From positions 1 through 24,213 of the forward strand of contig DDLV01000086.1 of the NCBI GenBank assembly GCA_002340325.1: a stretch of 24,213 nucleotides of DNA, given 5' to 3'. The DNA is from Glaciecola sp. UBA2563. GTDB lineage: Bacteria; Pseudomonadota; Gammaproteobacteria; Enterobacterales; Alteromonadaceae. Positions 1 through 8,489 of the stretch are shown here, piece after piece. The position numbers were made by a program, and so were the translations under genes. The notes beneath the pieces were generated by a model. It was not told the origin of the DNA. It did not search any database and saw only the letters and a list, made by a program, of their open reading frames with translations. The first letter of the stretch is position 1; every line of letters starts with the position of its first letter.

Positions 1-236
1 CTCACCCATTAAATCAACCTATCGTATGCGGCGGTGTTAGTGTTAACGCGGGGGATCACATTTTGGCAGATGAGGAGGGTATTGCTGTTGTACCTGCTGC
101 AGATGCAGATTCTGCTTACCAAACAGCGCTAGCAAGAGCACAAAAAGATAGTTCTATGACTTTAGCACAGTGGGAAGCGCAACACTTCGCTACTGTTGAA
201 AAGAAGCTGGCTGCATTAGGTTTTAGTGATAATTAA
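1..236 (+). CDS. RraA-family protein (4-hydroxy-4-methyl-2-oxoglutarate aldolase-like), C-terminal part
   Basis: The reading frame is open from the left edge (first full codon at base 3) to a TAA at 234-236, giving the last 77 residues. The segment PIVCGGVSVNAGDHILADEEG followed by AVVP matches the conserved C-terminal half of the RraA / HMG-aldolase fold, in which a GG-V-V-PGD stretch and a D-DGVVVVP strand are typical. A helical tail follows. Members of this family are either metal-dependent aldolases or decarboxylases acting on 2-oxo acids, or the RNase E regulator RraA. The visible part does not separate these, and the catalytic Arg and Asp region lies outside the window. The gene converges on the DUF2252 gene, with 40 bp between them and no recognisable terminator hairpin. 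Confidence 0.75.
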   Translation, partial: HPLNQPIVCGGVSVNAGDHILADEEGIAVVPAADADSAYQTALARAQKDSSMTLAQWEAQHFATVEKKLAALGFSDN

Positions 237-276
237 AACCCTATTGCTTGTTCACCAAATTTAGCGTTTATTGACG

Positions 277-1626
277 TTAACCTTCCAATGCTTGCAGAGT
301 GCGCCAGTCTTCTTCAACTTGCTCGGCGTACTCGATTGACGTGTCAATAAGCGTTTTAGCATGTTGATTTAAGTAAGCCAACATACCTTTTTCATAATCC
401 ATTGTGTATCGGTCTGCTCGACAATGGGCTCGAGCCAATTCTTGACCACACGCATTTGCATAAAAGCTAAGCCCGCCTTTTTGCGTGTTCACTTTTCCAA
501 TCCCGATATGTTCCGGATCAATCCCCACCCTCGCGTGATGTCGTGACCGTATCAACCAGTGATTATTATCAAATACAGCATGATCTAACACATAATCTGC
601 GCGACGTTGCATTCGTCGTTGACATTTAACGGTAAGGTGCGCAGGATCAAGCGTATTCTGAGGATGAAAATTTGGAAAGTAGTAGATAGGTGCGGCTTCT
701 CTTTGTTGTTTTATTTCAACCACATATGAGTGAACAAGCGCAGTTTCACCTTCTTTAAATCGCGGCCCCACGATTGCATAGTAGCGGCTCATGTTAACTG
801 AACCCGTACCAGCACCTACTCGGCCCACAATATCTAAAATTTGGTGATAGAAATATGGCGATAACGTTTCATACAATTGCGCTTGGGTCGAATCAGATAA
901 TCGCACAAACTTTTTTTCATCTCGTTTAAATTTCAGAGGAAAAGTAGTGATATCAGCTGCTTTTGCCAAGGAACTTTTGTCAGCGAACTTCTCACCTCCG
1001 CGCACGACTTGTAGAGCTTTGTTATACCGTTTTTTAAGCGGTGAATCTGTTTCAAAATCTGCAAAGGTCTCGTACAAAAAACCAGGTTCGTCCAATGAAG
1101 TTAAAGGGCGTGATGGTTGTAAGTATTCTGTGACAGCTTTTTCTAGTATCTCAATATAGCTATCAAGCAATGCCTGAGATGCCTCTATCGCTTGCGTCAG
1201 AGAAACAAATGATCGCTTTGAGTAGTCTTTTTCACTCTCAAATGCTCCAGACACTACACCAGCGCAGTGCTTGGCAACAAGCAAAATACTTGTAAGCAAA
1301 CGCATAATATCCCACAACCCATGTCCTATACAGGCATCATCAAAATCATTAATCGAGAAAACCAGGCGCTCATCAAATGACCCCTCTTCGGTGAACAAAC
1401 CAAAATTAGACGTGTGACAATCTCCCATAATGGTTGTCTTTGGAATACCTTCGAGCGACGGCACTGAAAGCCTACCTGAAGCCAAATCTGCATAAAAAAT
1501 CTGAGCACTTCCCCTGTAGAAAACAAACGGGCTTGAACACATTTTTTTATGCTTGTATAAACCCGCACCTGGCGAATGCCCGTCTATGCGCTTCAACTCA
1601 TCAATAATTAATGCTTTTCTGTTCAA
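277..1626 (-). CDS. DUF2252 family protein
   Basis: The protein has 449 residues and no signal peptide or membrane segment. Family hallmarks are in order: an SPFVFYRGSA segment (about residues 32-41), GDCHTSNFG (about 68-76) and FSINDFDDACIGHGLWDIMRL (about 90-110). These resemble the catalytic HxxN and D motifs of aminoglycoside-phosphotransferase or kinase-like folds, to which DUF2252 is thought to be related. Its substrate and role are unknown. The only convincing start is a TTG at 1626 with no Shine-Dalgarno; the next methionine (residue 29) would cut into the conserved region. It lies 42 bp downstream of alkC on the same strand and in the same reading frame, with no stop codon between the alkC TAG and this TTG, so co-transcription is likely. 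The family call is confident; the start is not. Confidence 0.8.
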   Translation of the reverse strand: MNRKALIIDELKRIDGHSPGAGLYKHKKMCSSPFVFYRGSAQIFYADLASGRLSVPSLEGIPKTTIMGDCHTSNFGLFTEEGSFDERLVFSINDFDDACIGHGLWDIMRLLTSILLVAKHCAGVVSGAFESEKDYSKRSFVSLTQAIEASQALLDSYIEILEKAVTEYLQPSRPLTSLDEPGFLYETFADFETDSPLKKRYNKALQVVRGGEKFADKSSLAKAADITTFPLKFKRDEKKFVRLSDSTQAQLYETLSPYFYHQILDIVGRVGAGTGSVNMSRYYAIVGPRFKEGETALVHSYVVEIKQQREAAPIYYFPNFHPQNTLDPAHLTVKCQRRMQRRADYVLDHAVFDNNHWLIRSRHHARVGIDPEHIGIGKVNTQKGGLSFYANACGQELARAHCRADRYTMDYEKGMLAYLNQHAKTLIDTSIEYAEQVEEDWRTLQALEG

Positions 1627-1668
1627 ATTCTTAGATTTTTTTAAGACATTTAGCGAAGTGTAAAGTAC

Positions 1669-2799
1669 CTAGATGACTAATTCAAAACTAGTTGACTCGA
1701 ATTCTTTACCATTTATCAACACAGCAATTTTGTGCAGCCCTTGATAGTATTTTCGAGTCGTCACGGGTTTAAAGCTATGTTCTTTTGATAATTCAATTGA
1801 AGCGTTTGGGCTTAATTCAATCGTTCTCCACTTAAACACTTTCGGTTGCAGGCTACCGTTTGCTTTTTGGTGATAGACGATATAGTCGACAAGCAGCTTT
1901 TGGTTTTTTTTACTCGATGACAATAAGTTCAAATATAAACAGATAGAATCACCAATGTGTAGTTTATTTTTATTCAGTTGTAATTTCGCTGATTTTAATT
2001 CTGCCGGCAGATACCCATATAATGATAAAACAGTTGGATGGCCTTGTTTTAGAAGTGTTCGGCATGCATGCTTTATGAGTTTATTTCGGTTAGGGTTAGC
2101 GCCTTTTGACCATTCTGTTGCCAGTCCAGCAACCATATTTGGGTGGTCTTTGGCGATATCGTTTAAGTTATTGGCGACCGATCGCCTAACATATTCGGAT
2201 GGATCATCTCGTAGCTTTTTAAGTATTGGCAACACTAATTTGGGTTGTTCAATAAACTTTGGAAGTCGCATTCCCCAAGGCAGTCGAGGTCTTGTACCTT
2301 CGCTGATAAGCCGTCTTACATGATGACTAGGATCATTCAATCGCGTATTTAACACTTCCAACGTTTTCTCAGGGTTATCATGCAGAAACGGCCGAATTGC
2401 GAACTCTGCTGAAAAACGCATAGTCAGGCAAAATAGCGTATCTAACGACACCTCAAACCTGTCATCATTATTTATTCCCAATGCAACGACAACGTCGCAT
2501 ATTGGCATGATTGCCCAACCGTGAAGTCCGAAGCCAGCCTCGTCATCGACGTCATTCAGTGTTCTCATTGGTGCCAATGAGTTAAGTATTGCCTCTATAG
2601 CAGTGTCATAGTCGCTCGGCAAACAGGCTAAGAGTGCTTGTGTAATCTGTTCGCTACGTTGTTTGAGCTCCAGATTATCTAGTTGATTACTTGCAAGCTC
2701 GACAAACAATTTTTTTTCAAAGGCGCTACAAATTTGAGAGAACGTGTGTCCCATATGCTCAATGACTTCAACAGAAAACTTATTTTTGAATGGCTCCAT
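1669..2799 (-). CDS. alkC: AlkC-type DNA alkylation repair glycosylase
   Basis: The protein has 376 residues and is cytoplasmic. AlkC and AlkD enzymes are HEAT-like-repeat DNA glycosylases that excise N-alkylated purines without flipping the base. Residues about 135-265 carry the signature seen in AlkC proteins: RRLISEGTRPRLPWGMRLPKF, then PILKKLRDDPSEYVRRSVAN and NLNDIAKDHP. The last 100 residues (about 275-376) are predicted beta-strand rich. They fit the Ig-like C-terminal domain of the longer AlkC class, which contacts the DNA backbone, so this is probably a full-length enzyme. The start is ATG at 2797-2799 with a weak ribosome site. It is divergent from the cupredoxin operon across 143 bp and lies upstream of the DUF2252 gene in a probable operon. 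Substrate range cannot be read from the sequence. Confidence 0.85.
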   Translation of the reverse strand: MEPFKNKFSVEVIEHMGHTFSQICSAFEKKLFVELASNQLDNLELKQRSEQITQALLACLPSDYDTAIEAILNSLAPMRTLNDVDDEAGFGLHGWAIMPICDVVVALGINNDDRFEVSLDTLFCLTMRFSAEFAIRPFLHDNPEKTLEVLNTRLNDPSHHVRRLISEGTRPRLPWGMRLPKFIEQPKLVLPILKKLRDDPSEYVRRSVANNLNDIAKDHPNMVAGLATEWSKGANPNRNKLIKHACRTLLKQGHPTVLSLYGYLPAELKSAKLQLNKNKLHIGDSICLYLNLLSSSKKNQKLLVDYIVYHQKANGSLQPKVFKWRTIELSPNASIELSKEHSFKPVTTRKYYQGLHKIAVLINGKEFESTSFELVI

Positions 2800-2846
2800 C
2801 TGGATGTGTGTATTTGAGTTCTAAAGCTTGTTAACATCCTTATAGA

Positions 2847-2876
2847 TTAACATGCACAAGTGCCGATACATATAGA
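2847..2876 (+). promoter_or_regulatory. Candidate sigma-70 promoter for the cupredoxin/EAL/barrel operon
   Basis: TTAACA at 2847-2852 (5 of 6 matches to TTGACA) lies 18 bp from TATAGA at 2871-2876. This sits in the 143-bp divergent region, about 70 bp upstream of the first plus-strand start codon. A small inverted repeat, GCAC-AA-GTGC (2854-2863), lies between the two hexamers. The -10 match is imperfect, so this is only a prediction. Confidence 0.3.
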
Positions 2877-2942
2877 ATCTGGCGCCATTTCAAATAATGA
2901 ATCTGATACTGCAAAAAAACGAAATTTAGCCGATAACCTAGT

Positions 2943-3656
2943 ATGGTTGTAACACGTGCGTTATTGATGAAAATTTATACTCTAGTGATTTTTCTTTTTG
3001 TTTCAGTTTGCTATGTCGATCAAAGTCATGCATCTCAAACATTCGTAGTTTTGGATGACAAAGGCAAGAGATTAAGTAATATTATCGTCGAAATAAATGC
3101 GTCAATGTCAATCGAAGATAAACCTGCTCGAAAATCGCCAACATTACCCAATGAAATAAAATCCCCTATTAAAATGAAGCAGGAAGGACAGCAGTTCACC
3201 CCTCATATTTTATTAGTCTCCACTGGCCAAGAGGTAGTATTCCCGAATGACGATAATGTATTTCATCACGTCTATTCCTTTTCTCCTGCAAAGACATTTG
3301 AAGTTACGCTAGAACAGAATGTAACATCTGAACCGATAGTATTTGAACAAGCTGGCATTGTTGAATTAGGTTGTAATGTACATGACTGGATGCTGGGCTA
3401 CATATATGTGAGCGATGCCGAAATATCTGGACAATCAGCACTTAATGGCGAGGTATCATTCGACTTGCCTCCGGGGGAATATTCAGTTTCTGTTTGGCAC
3501 CCAAGAATCTCGAAAGAAGATATACAAACTCATCACAAAGTTGTGATAGATGACATTGCAGAAGGAGTTTCAAAGCTCCACAAAATCGAGCTTAAGTTAC
3601 CACTGTATCCTAGCCTTACAGGTTATGATAGTGTCGAGGCCACTGATGCCTACTAG
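2943..3656 (+). CDS. Exported amicyanin-like cupredoxin (often annotated 'methylamine utilization protein')
   Basis: The protein has 237 residues from the ATG at 2943, or 229 from the ATG at 2967, which puts the signal peptide at the very N-terminus. A hydrophobic stretch ends at SHA-SQT (about residue 30), typical of signal peptidase I, so the product should be periplasmic. The cupredoxin part spans about residues 85-157. It has the early His ligand in NVFHHVYSF (H108 or H109) and the C-terminal loop C144-N-V-H147-D-W-M150. The C-x2-H-x2-M spacing is that of amicyanin-type blue copper sites. The C-terminus (about 165-237) is another beta-rich segment. No methylamine dehydrogenase genes are present, so the usual database name is probably misleading. 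It overlaps the next gene by 11 bp. I infer a periplasmic electron-transfer or copper-sensing role connected to that membrane protein. Confidence 0.8.
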   Translation: MVVTRALLMKIYTLVIFLFVSVCYVDQSHASQTFVVLDDKGKRLSNIIVEINASMSIEDKPARKSPTLPNEIKSPIKMKQEGQQFTPHILLVSTGQEVVFPNDDNVFHHVYSFSPAKTFEVTLEQNVTSEPIVFEQAGIVELGCNVHDWMLGYIYVSDAEISGQSALNGEVSFDLPPGEYSVSVWHPRISKEDIQTHHKVVIDDIAEGVSKLHKIELKLPLYPSLTGYDSVEATDAY

Positions 3657-6048
3657 TCGTTACATATCACTATCCTGCCTGCCAATCAAAATAAAGCTAT
3701 TGGCGAGCTTTTTTCTCATCACCATAACGCTACTCACAGCAACTGCCTATTCGGTTAGCTCTGCAGCAAAAAAGCACTCAATGAATTTACTCATTGAAAA
3801 TATGAAAATTTCCAAATCAGTCATTAGCGATCATATAAATGACACTATTTATGTTATTGACAAGGCTGCCAACAATTTAACCTCAGACTTCACTGTTAAA
3901 TCCTTAATACTGAATGTAAAAAACGATGAGACGTCCCTTAAAGTAGCGCTTAACAATTTTGCAAATCGATTTGAAACATCGGAATTTGCACTAACCGATG
4001 GGGCAGGCAAGATTCAAGTTGCGTCAGAAAACTTCACTCTAAACGCCATTGATGACATAGACATCTATGCGCGTGAAAAAGCAGTATGGCTTGCCATGAA
4101 TGATGCCTACTACCTCAATGTCATAGTACCGGTAAAAAATACACCGTTATCTCGTAATGCAATGGCATACCTTATCTTCACAAAAGAACTCAACGAAGTA
4201 TTTGATGCACATTTGTCTAGCCTATCCAATTATGAAGTCAATGCGATTACGCAGTTCGATGGCGCCCTAGATGGATTAAGTGCATCGGGCAGAGATAAAG
4301 ACACCGTGATAAAAATTTTCGAAAGTCAGACGCCTTTTACTGGTGAGACGCCCTCAGCAATCAACTACTCAAGCATAAATGAAGAAGTGTTTTATAGTAA
4401 GACGCAAAGCTTGGACAGCATTAACCAGCAAGTATGGCTTATGCTTATCGCGCCTGAAGATGTTGCATTTCTTTCTTATCAATCTTTATTCAAACAACTC
4501 TCTATTCTTCTTTTGCTATCGATGGTAGCTGTCAGTGCATTTGCGTTATTTATCGCAAATAGAATAAGCACGCCAATTTTACAACTGAGCAAACTTACTG
4601 CAAATATCGGGCAAGGGAATGATAACCTCGAAATTCCTCAAGGCGGCGCAGTCGAAGTTAATAAACTTGCTTATGCCATGGGAGAAATGAATATTCAGTT
4701 AAACAGGCGAAACAACAAAATTCATAAGCTTGCATTCGAAGATGAATTAACAAAGCTGCCAAACAAAAATGCATTGATCCGCCATTTAACCGACTGTTTT
4801 CGCCAACCAGATTTTTCTAAGGTCACATTGATTCTAGTGGACATAGCCAAGTTTACCGACATTAACGAGGCTGTCGGTTATCAAGCCGCCGATGGGTTGT
4901 TGCAGCTTATTGCAGCGCGGCTCGCGGCAGATTTTTCAGATTCCTCTTTTGTAGCGCGCGTATCAGGTAATCAATTTGCTATTACGTATCACTGTGAGCA
5001 CTCTGACTACAAACAATCTGTTTCGGATTTTATAGCTGAGATTGACGAATGTATTCACCAGCCCTTTATTGTTAGCAACATGTATATCGGTGTGACAGCA
5101 AAAATTGGCTATGCATCTAGTGATAGACAAATCAATGATTCAAGGCGCTTGACGCAGTCAGCAGAGATTGCGTTAAAGTTCGCCAAACAAAGTTTCAATG
5201 CATCAGTGGAATATGACGCATCACTTTATCTGTTTGATGCGAGAAAGCTTCAGTTAATGTCCGAAATCTCTGACATTACAGTAAATGGCCAATTATCACT
5301 GCATTATCAACCCCAATTGAATTTACGGACAAATCGTGTTGAAAGTGTCGAATGTTTAGCACGCTGGTTGCATCCGGAGGAAGGTTTTGTATCGCCAGAC
5401 CTTTTTATCGGACTTGCGGAGCAGACTGGCAACATCAAAAAACTCACACGATGGGTAATATGCGAAGCGCTTAAACAGCATAATGAGTGGAAAAAACGTG
5501 GTTTTTCGTTACAGATGTCAGCAAACATATCGGCGATAGATTTAACCGATGAAAGCTTTGTTTCTTTCGTTTCGCAATCGCTCGAACGCTACAATGTAAG
5601 CGCGAGTGATTTAATGTTAGAGGTGACCGAAAGTACTGCGATGGAGGAACCAGAGGTCGCGATTACGGCACTTAAGAATCTCTCTAACATAGGGGTCAAA
5701 CTCTCAATTGATGATTTTGGTACCGGCTATTCCTCAATGGCACAACTTAAAAAAATGCCGGTAAAGGAATTAAAGATTGATAAAGCTTTTGTGCTTGAGT
5801 TATCAAAAAATGCAGATGATCAGAGCATGGTAAAAACATTCATATCGCTTGCACAGAATATGAACCTTAAGACAGTAGCCGAAGGCGTAGAGGACCAGGA
5901 GTCTTTAAACTTACTTAGCAAATTTGGATGCACTTATGGTCAAGGTTTCTTTATTTCTAGGCCGATAGATAAAAATGGCATTATCAAGTGGTTTAACCAA
6001 ACTCACTACCCTGTTGGAGCATCTAAGACGGAAAATAGCCAAATATGA
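3646..6048 (+). CDS. Membrane HAMP / degenerate GGDEF / EAL protein, probable c-di-GMP phosphodiesterase
   Basis: I chose the ATG at 3646 (800 residues) because GAGG lies 7 bases before it; longer in-frame starts at 3550 or 3625 run further into the cupredoxin gene. Order: transmembrane segment (about 16-38), periplasmic sensor region of about 240 residues that is Cache-like but not recognised with certainty, second transmembrane segment (about 282-304), HAMP (305-356), GGDEF domain (360-523), EAL domain (543-783). The GGDEF signature is SGNQF (440-444), so cyclase activity is unlikely; it may bind GTP as a regulatory domain. The EAL motif reads ECL (569-571) but keeps the metal-binding Glu. 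SANIS, EVTES (659-663), DDFGTGYSS (689-697), LKIDK (709-713) and AEGVE (745-749) are all intact, so phosphodiesterase activity is expected. The stop overlaps the start of the next gene by 4 bp. Confidence 0.88.
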   Translation: MPTSRYISLSCLPIKIKLLASFFLITITLLTATAYSVSSAAKKHSMNLLIENMKISKSVISDHINDTIYVIDKAANNLTSDFTVKSLILNVKNDETSLKVALNNFANRFETSEFALTDGAGKIQVASENFTLNAIDDIDIYAREKAVWLAMNDAYYLNVIVPVKNTPLSRNAMAYLIFTKELNEVFDAHLSSLSNYEVNAITQFDGALDGLSASGRDKDTVIKIFESQTPFTGETPSAINYSSINEEVFYSKTQSLDSINQQVWLMLIAPEDVAFLSYQSLFKQLSILLLLSMVAVSAFALFIANRISTPILQLSKLTANIGQGNDNLEIPQGGAVEVNKLAYAMGEMNIQLNRRNNKIHKLAFEDELTKLPNKNALIRHLTDCFRQPDFSKVTLILVDIAKFTDINEAVGYQAADGLLQLIAARLAADFSDSSFVARVSGNQFAITYHCEHSDYKQSVSDFIAEIDECIHQPFIVSNMYIGVTAKIGYASSDRQINDSRRLTQSAEIALKFAKQSFNASVEYDASLYLFDARKLQLMSEISDITVNGQLSLHYQPQLNLRTNRVESVECLARWLHPEEGFVSPDLFIGLAEQTGNIKKLTRWVICEALKQHNEWKKRGFSLQMSANISAIDLTDESFVSFVSQSLERYNVSASDLMLEVTESTAMEEPEVAITALKNLSNIGVKLSIDDFGTGYSSMAQLKKMPVKELKIDKAFVLELSKNADDQSMVKTFISLAQNMNLKTVAEGVEDQESLNLLSKFGCTYGQGFFISRPIDKNGIIKWFNQTHYPVGASKTENSQI

Positions 6049-7253
6049 TGCGTAAACACAAACTAATTACATCTTTGCTATTGTGTTGGAGCTGCAGTGC
6101 CCTTACTCATGACTTCAGTGGCAGAGTAGAGCTGGGCTTAACTTCCTCCAACTCTCTTACCAGCTGGCAGGACAACGGTACGGGTATCTTGCGATTTGAT
6201 GATACGTCGCTGCAATTGTTTCAAGGCTTCATCTCGCATACATCAAGACCAATAAAAGGACTGAGTACTCAGGTTATTGCTAATGTTTACGGGGACGGTG
6301 AAAAACATATCGGCCTCACGCAAGCCTTTGCAGAATATAAACCGTTAAGCCCAAATCGATTGAGATACAAATTCCGAGCAGGTTTTTTTTATCCTCGTTA
6401 TTCAGTTGAAAATACGAGTAAAGGCTGGCTATCTCCTTATACTTATACCCAATCAGCAATTAACAGTTGGGTAGGTGAGGAAATAAGAATCGCAGGCGTT
6501 GAGTTTGCCCTGTTTAGTAATGGTCGTCGATTTAGGAGCCCTTGGAGTTGGGAAATAAACGCAGGAATATTTAAAGGTAACGATCCTGCAGGTACCTTAT
6601 TGTCTTGGCGAGGGTGGTCATATCACGATAGACAATCATTGCATCACGATAGAGTTAACTTTGCACCTTTACCCACCATCATTGAGGGCATAATCACACC
6701 AGCTTGGATTAATCCTTTTGAAGAAATAGACGGACGCTGGGGCGGCTATCTTGGCGTTCATCTAAATTATCAACATCAGACAGAAGTAAAATATTACAAC
6801 TATGATAATAACGCCGACCCTTCGTTATTTAACGATATAAGGATTTATGCTTGGGATACAAAATTTCATTCTTTAGCTTTGAAACATAAGATTTCTCCGA
6901 CGGTCGAGCTTTTGTCTCAAGCGATGGTCGGCTCAACTGATATGGGTCCTCGGGTTGTCTATGTCGACTTTTACTCTGCGTACCTTATGCTGAGCTACAA
7001 ACATGAAAATCATCGCTTCAGTGTCAGACTCGAAGCGTCGGCAGCAGACGAAGATGATATGCTGCCAATCGATCAAAACAACAGTGATACCTCTGCTATA
7101 ACGCTAGCTTGGCGATATGCTCATCGTAATGACGGTGAATTTGGGATAGAACTTCATGCAAACCAGAATGAAGCGGACAACAGAGAGCAGGTATCGATAG
7201 CCACTGACCAAAATGACAACCAAATAAGAATCGTATATTCGAAGGTATTTTAA
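6045..7253 (+). CDS. Outer-membrane beta-barrel (porin-like) protein
   Basis: The protein has 402 residues. A short signal peptide (MMRKHKLITSLLLCWSCSAL) is followed by many alternating amphipathic strands rich in Tyr, Trp, Arg and Gly. The protein ends in IRIVYSKVF, with a terminal Phe as in the C-terminal strand recognised by the BAM machinery. This supports an outer-membrane barrel, probably of 14-18 strands by length. I do not recognise a specific porin family or substrate. The ATG overlaps the upstream TGA (ATGA, 4 bp), so it is probably translationally coupled to the HAMP/EAL gene, and with the cupredoxin it forms one operon. It could be a channel for the ligand of the sensor or a structural partner; neither can be settled from sequence. 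Confidence 0.75.
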   Translation: MMRKHKLITSLLLCWSCSALTHDFSGRVELGLTSSNSLTSWQDNGTGILRFDDTSLQLFQGFISHTSRPIKGLSTQVIANVYGDGEKHIGLTQAFAEYKPLSPNRLRYKFRAGFFYPRYSVENTSKGWLSPYTYTQSAINSWVGEEIRIAGVEFALFSNGRRFRSPWSWEINAGIFKGNDPAGTLLSWRGWSYHDRQSLHHDRVNFAPLPTIIEGIITPAWINPFEEIDGRWGGYLGVHLNYQHQTEVKYYNYDNNADPSLFNDIRIYAWDTKFHSLALKHKISPTVELLSQAMVGSTDMGPRVVYVDFYSAYLMLSYKHENHRFSVRLEASAADEDDMLPIDQNNSDTSAITLAWRYAHRNDGEFGIELHANQNEADNREQVSIATDQNDNQIRIVYSKVF

Positions 7254-7288
7254 GCGCGTGGCATAAGCACGTACCTTGAGCTGCTGTA

Positions 7289-8317
7289 TTAATTAGCAAC
7301 TTTGACCTGATTTCTACCGCCGTCTTTCGCTGCGTATAATGCGTTATCAGCACGTTCTACAACGTCTGTGAGGCTTTCCGTTGGTTGCTTGATAGCAACC
7401 CCGAACGACGCAGTTACTGGAGGGATTTTTTCGCCAGTTTTCTTGTTAAAGTAAGGTACGCTTTGCAGCTTCTCGCGAATACTCTCTGCGATCTCCTTCG
7501 CTTTCTCGACGCCTTGGTTAGGACATAGCAAAGCGAATTCTTCTCCCCCAAAACGCACAGGCGTCACGTCACTTGGACATTCGGTACGCAATAACTCACC
7601 GACATATTTAAGTATCTGGTCACCGAGCAGGTGGCCATGTGTATCATTAAATGTCTTAAATTTGTCAATATCCATGATGACCAGGGAAATATCAGCATCT
7701 TTGCTATTGGCATCAATAAATTGATTGTATTTTGACTCAAACACACGACGGTTTGATAGACCCGTCAACGGATCTGTGTTGGCGGATTTCTGGCTTTCAG
7801 CAAGCGCGTGTTTTAAGGTCTCAATTTCAGAACGAGCTGCTTGCAGCTGTCCCTTGAATTCATCGTTTGCATCAACAATTGCAGAGGCGTTATCGTTCAA
7901 AGACTGCAGGACAGGCGCGACTTCATCTCCCAAATCGAACTCTTCGAGGGAACCTAAGTTTTCTTTCAGCGCATTCGAGTGTTTATCCGTTTGCTGCTGA
8001 GTTTCCTCCAACGTATTCGAAAGATTGGTTACCATGTTTGAAAACGCTTGCTGGAATACGGCAAGTTTTTCTTCGTCTCCGCCTTCAAATTGGCTTATGT
8101 GTTGAACAAAAAGTTCTTCACCAACTTTTTGAGGGCAAGTACCATATCGCTCAATGGTTTGCTCTAACTCTTTGTTTAAAACTGGGAATGACTTTGAAAA
8201 ATAACTATACCAGATAGTGTAGTTCAACGGGTTCGGCACGATATTGTGTTTTACCATTGCAGGGATTGCCTGTCTTAGAAGACTGGCGGCTTGGTCTGAA
8301 TTTTCATTAAACTTCAT
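7289..8317 (-). CDS. Soluble diguanylate cyclase (GGEEF)
   Basis: The protein has 342 residues and no signal peptide or membrane segment, so it is cytoplasmic. The N-terminal 100 residues are helical (LLRQAIPAMVKHNIVPNPLNYTIWY), a pattern common in marine and pseudomonad GGDEF proteins whose ligand is unknown. A coiled coil (about 150-178) leads to the catalytic domain: TDPLTGLSNRR (181-191), DIDKFKTFNDTHGHLLGD (216-233), GGEEF (257-261) and the late ASFGVA strand. The active-site half is complete, so it should make c-di-GMP from two GTP. The inhibitory RxxD site at the usual position before GGEEF is absent, so product inhibition by the standard route is not expected. It is convergent with the barrel gene (35 bp apart) and downstream of the YdjM-like gene, from which 172 bp separates it. 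Confidence 0.9.
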   Translation of the reverse strand: MKFNENSDQAASLLRQAIPAMVKHNIVPNPLNYTIWYSYFSKSFPVLNKELEQTIERYGTCPQKVGEELFVQHISQFEGGDEEKLAVFQQAFSNMVTNLSNTLEETQQQTDKHSNALKENLGSLEEFDLGDEVAPVLQSLNDNASAIVDANDEFKGQLQAARSEIETLKHALAESQKSANTDPLTGLSNRRVFESKYNQFIDANSKDADISLVIMDIDKFKTFNDTHGHLLGDQILKYVGELLRTECPSDVTPVRFGGEEFALLCPNQGVEKAKEIAESIREKLQSVPYFNKKTGEKIPPVTASFGVAIKQPTESLTDVVERADNALYAAKDGGRNQVKVAN

Positions 8318-8447
8318 TTTTGATATCCGTTTTCGATTTCACAATGATAGCACTAGTGTTAACAGGTTGTTATTTAACCTCATTACTGCTTTGTAAGATA
8401 TATCGACATCGTTAAGGATATATTGAGGGGATCAATCGTGCTTTCGT

Positions 8448-8470
8448 CAAAATTAAATATATTAATTTTG
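8448..8470. repeat. AT-rich perfect inverted repeat between the YdjM-like gene and the diguanylate cyclase gene
   Basis: CAAAATTAA (8448-8456) and TTAATTTTG (8462-8470) are perfect 9-bp arms around a 5-base centre. The repeat lies 20 bp past the stop of the YdjM-like gene and about 130 bp before the cyclase start. It contains almost no GC and is not followed by a clear T-run, so it would be a poor terminator. It could equally be an operator for the cyclase gene. Confidence 0.35.
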
Positions 8471-8489
8471 AATAAAGAGTTTACGCTTT

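Noticed and set aside
1955..2323. 122-codon open frame antisense to alkC
   Set aside because: It has no domain, signal pattern or ribosome site and lies entirely within a recognised gene on the other strand.
3550..3645. Longer N-terminus for the HAMP/EAL protein
   Set aside because: It would overlap the cupredoxin gene by over 100 bp and add polar residues before the first membrane helix; the ATG at 3646 has a GAGG ribosome site.
2943..3656. A role in methylamine oxidation for the cupredoxin
   Set aside because: No methylamine dehydrogenase subunits or maturation genes are nearby; the neighbours are a c-di-GMP enzyme and an outer-membrane barrel.
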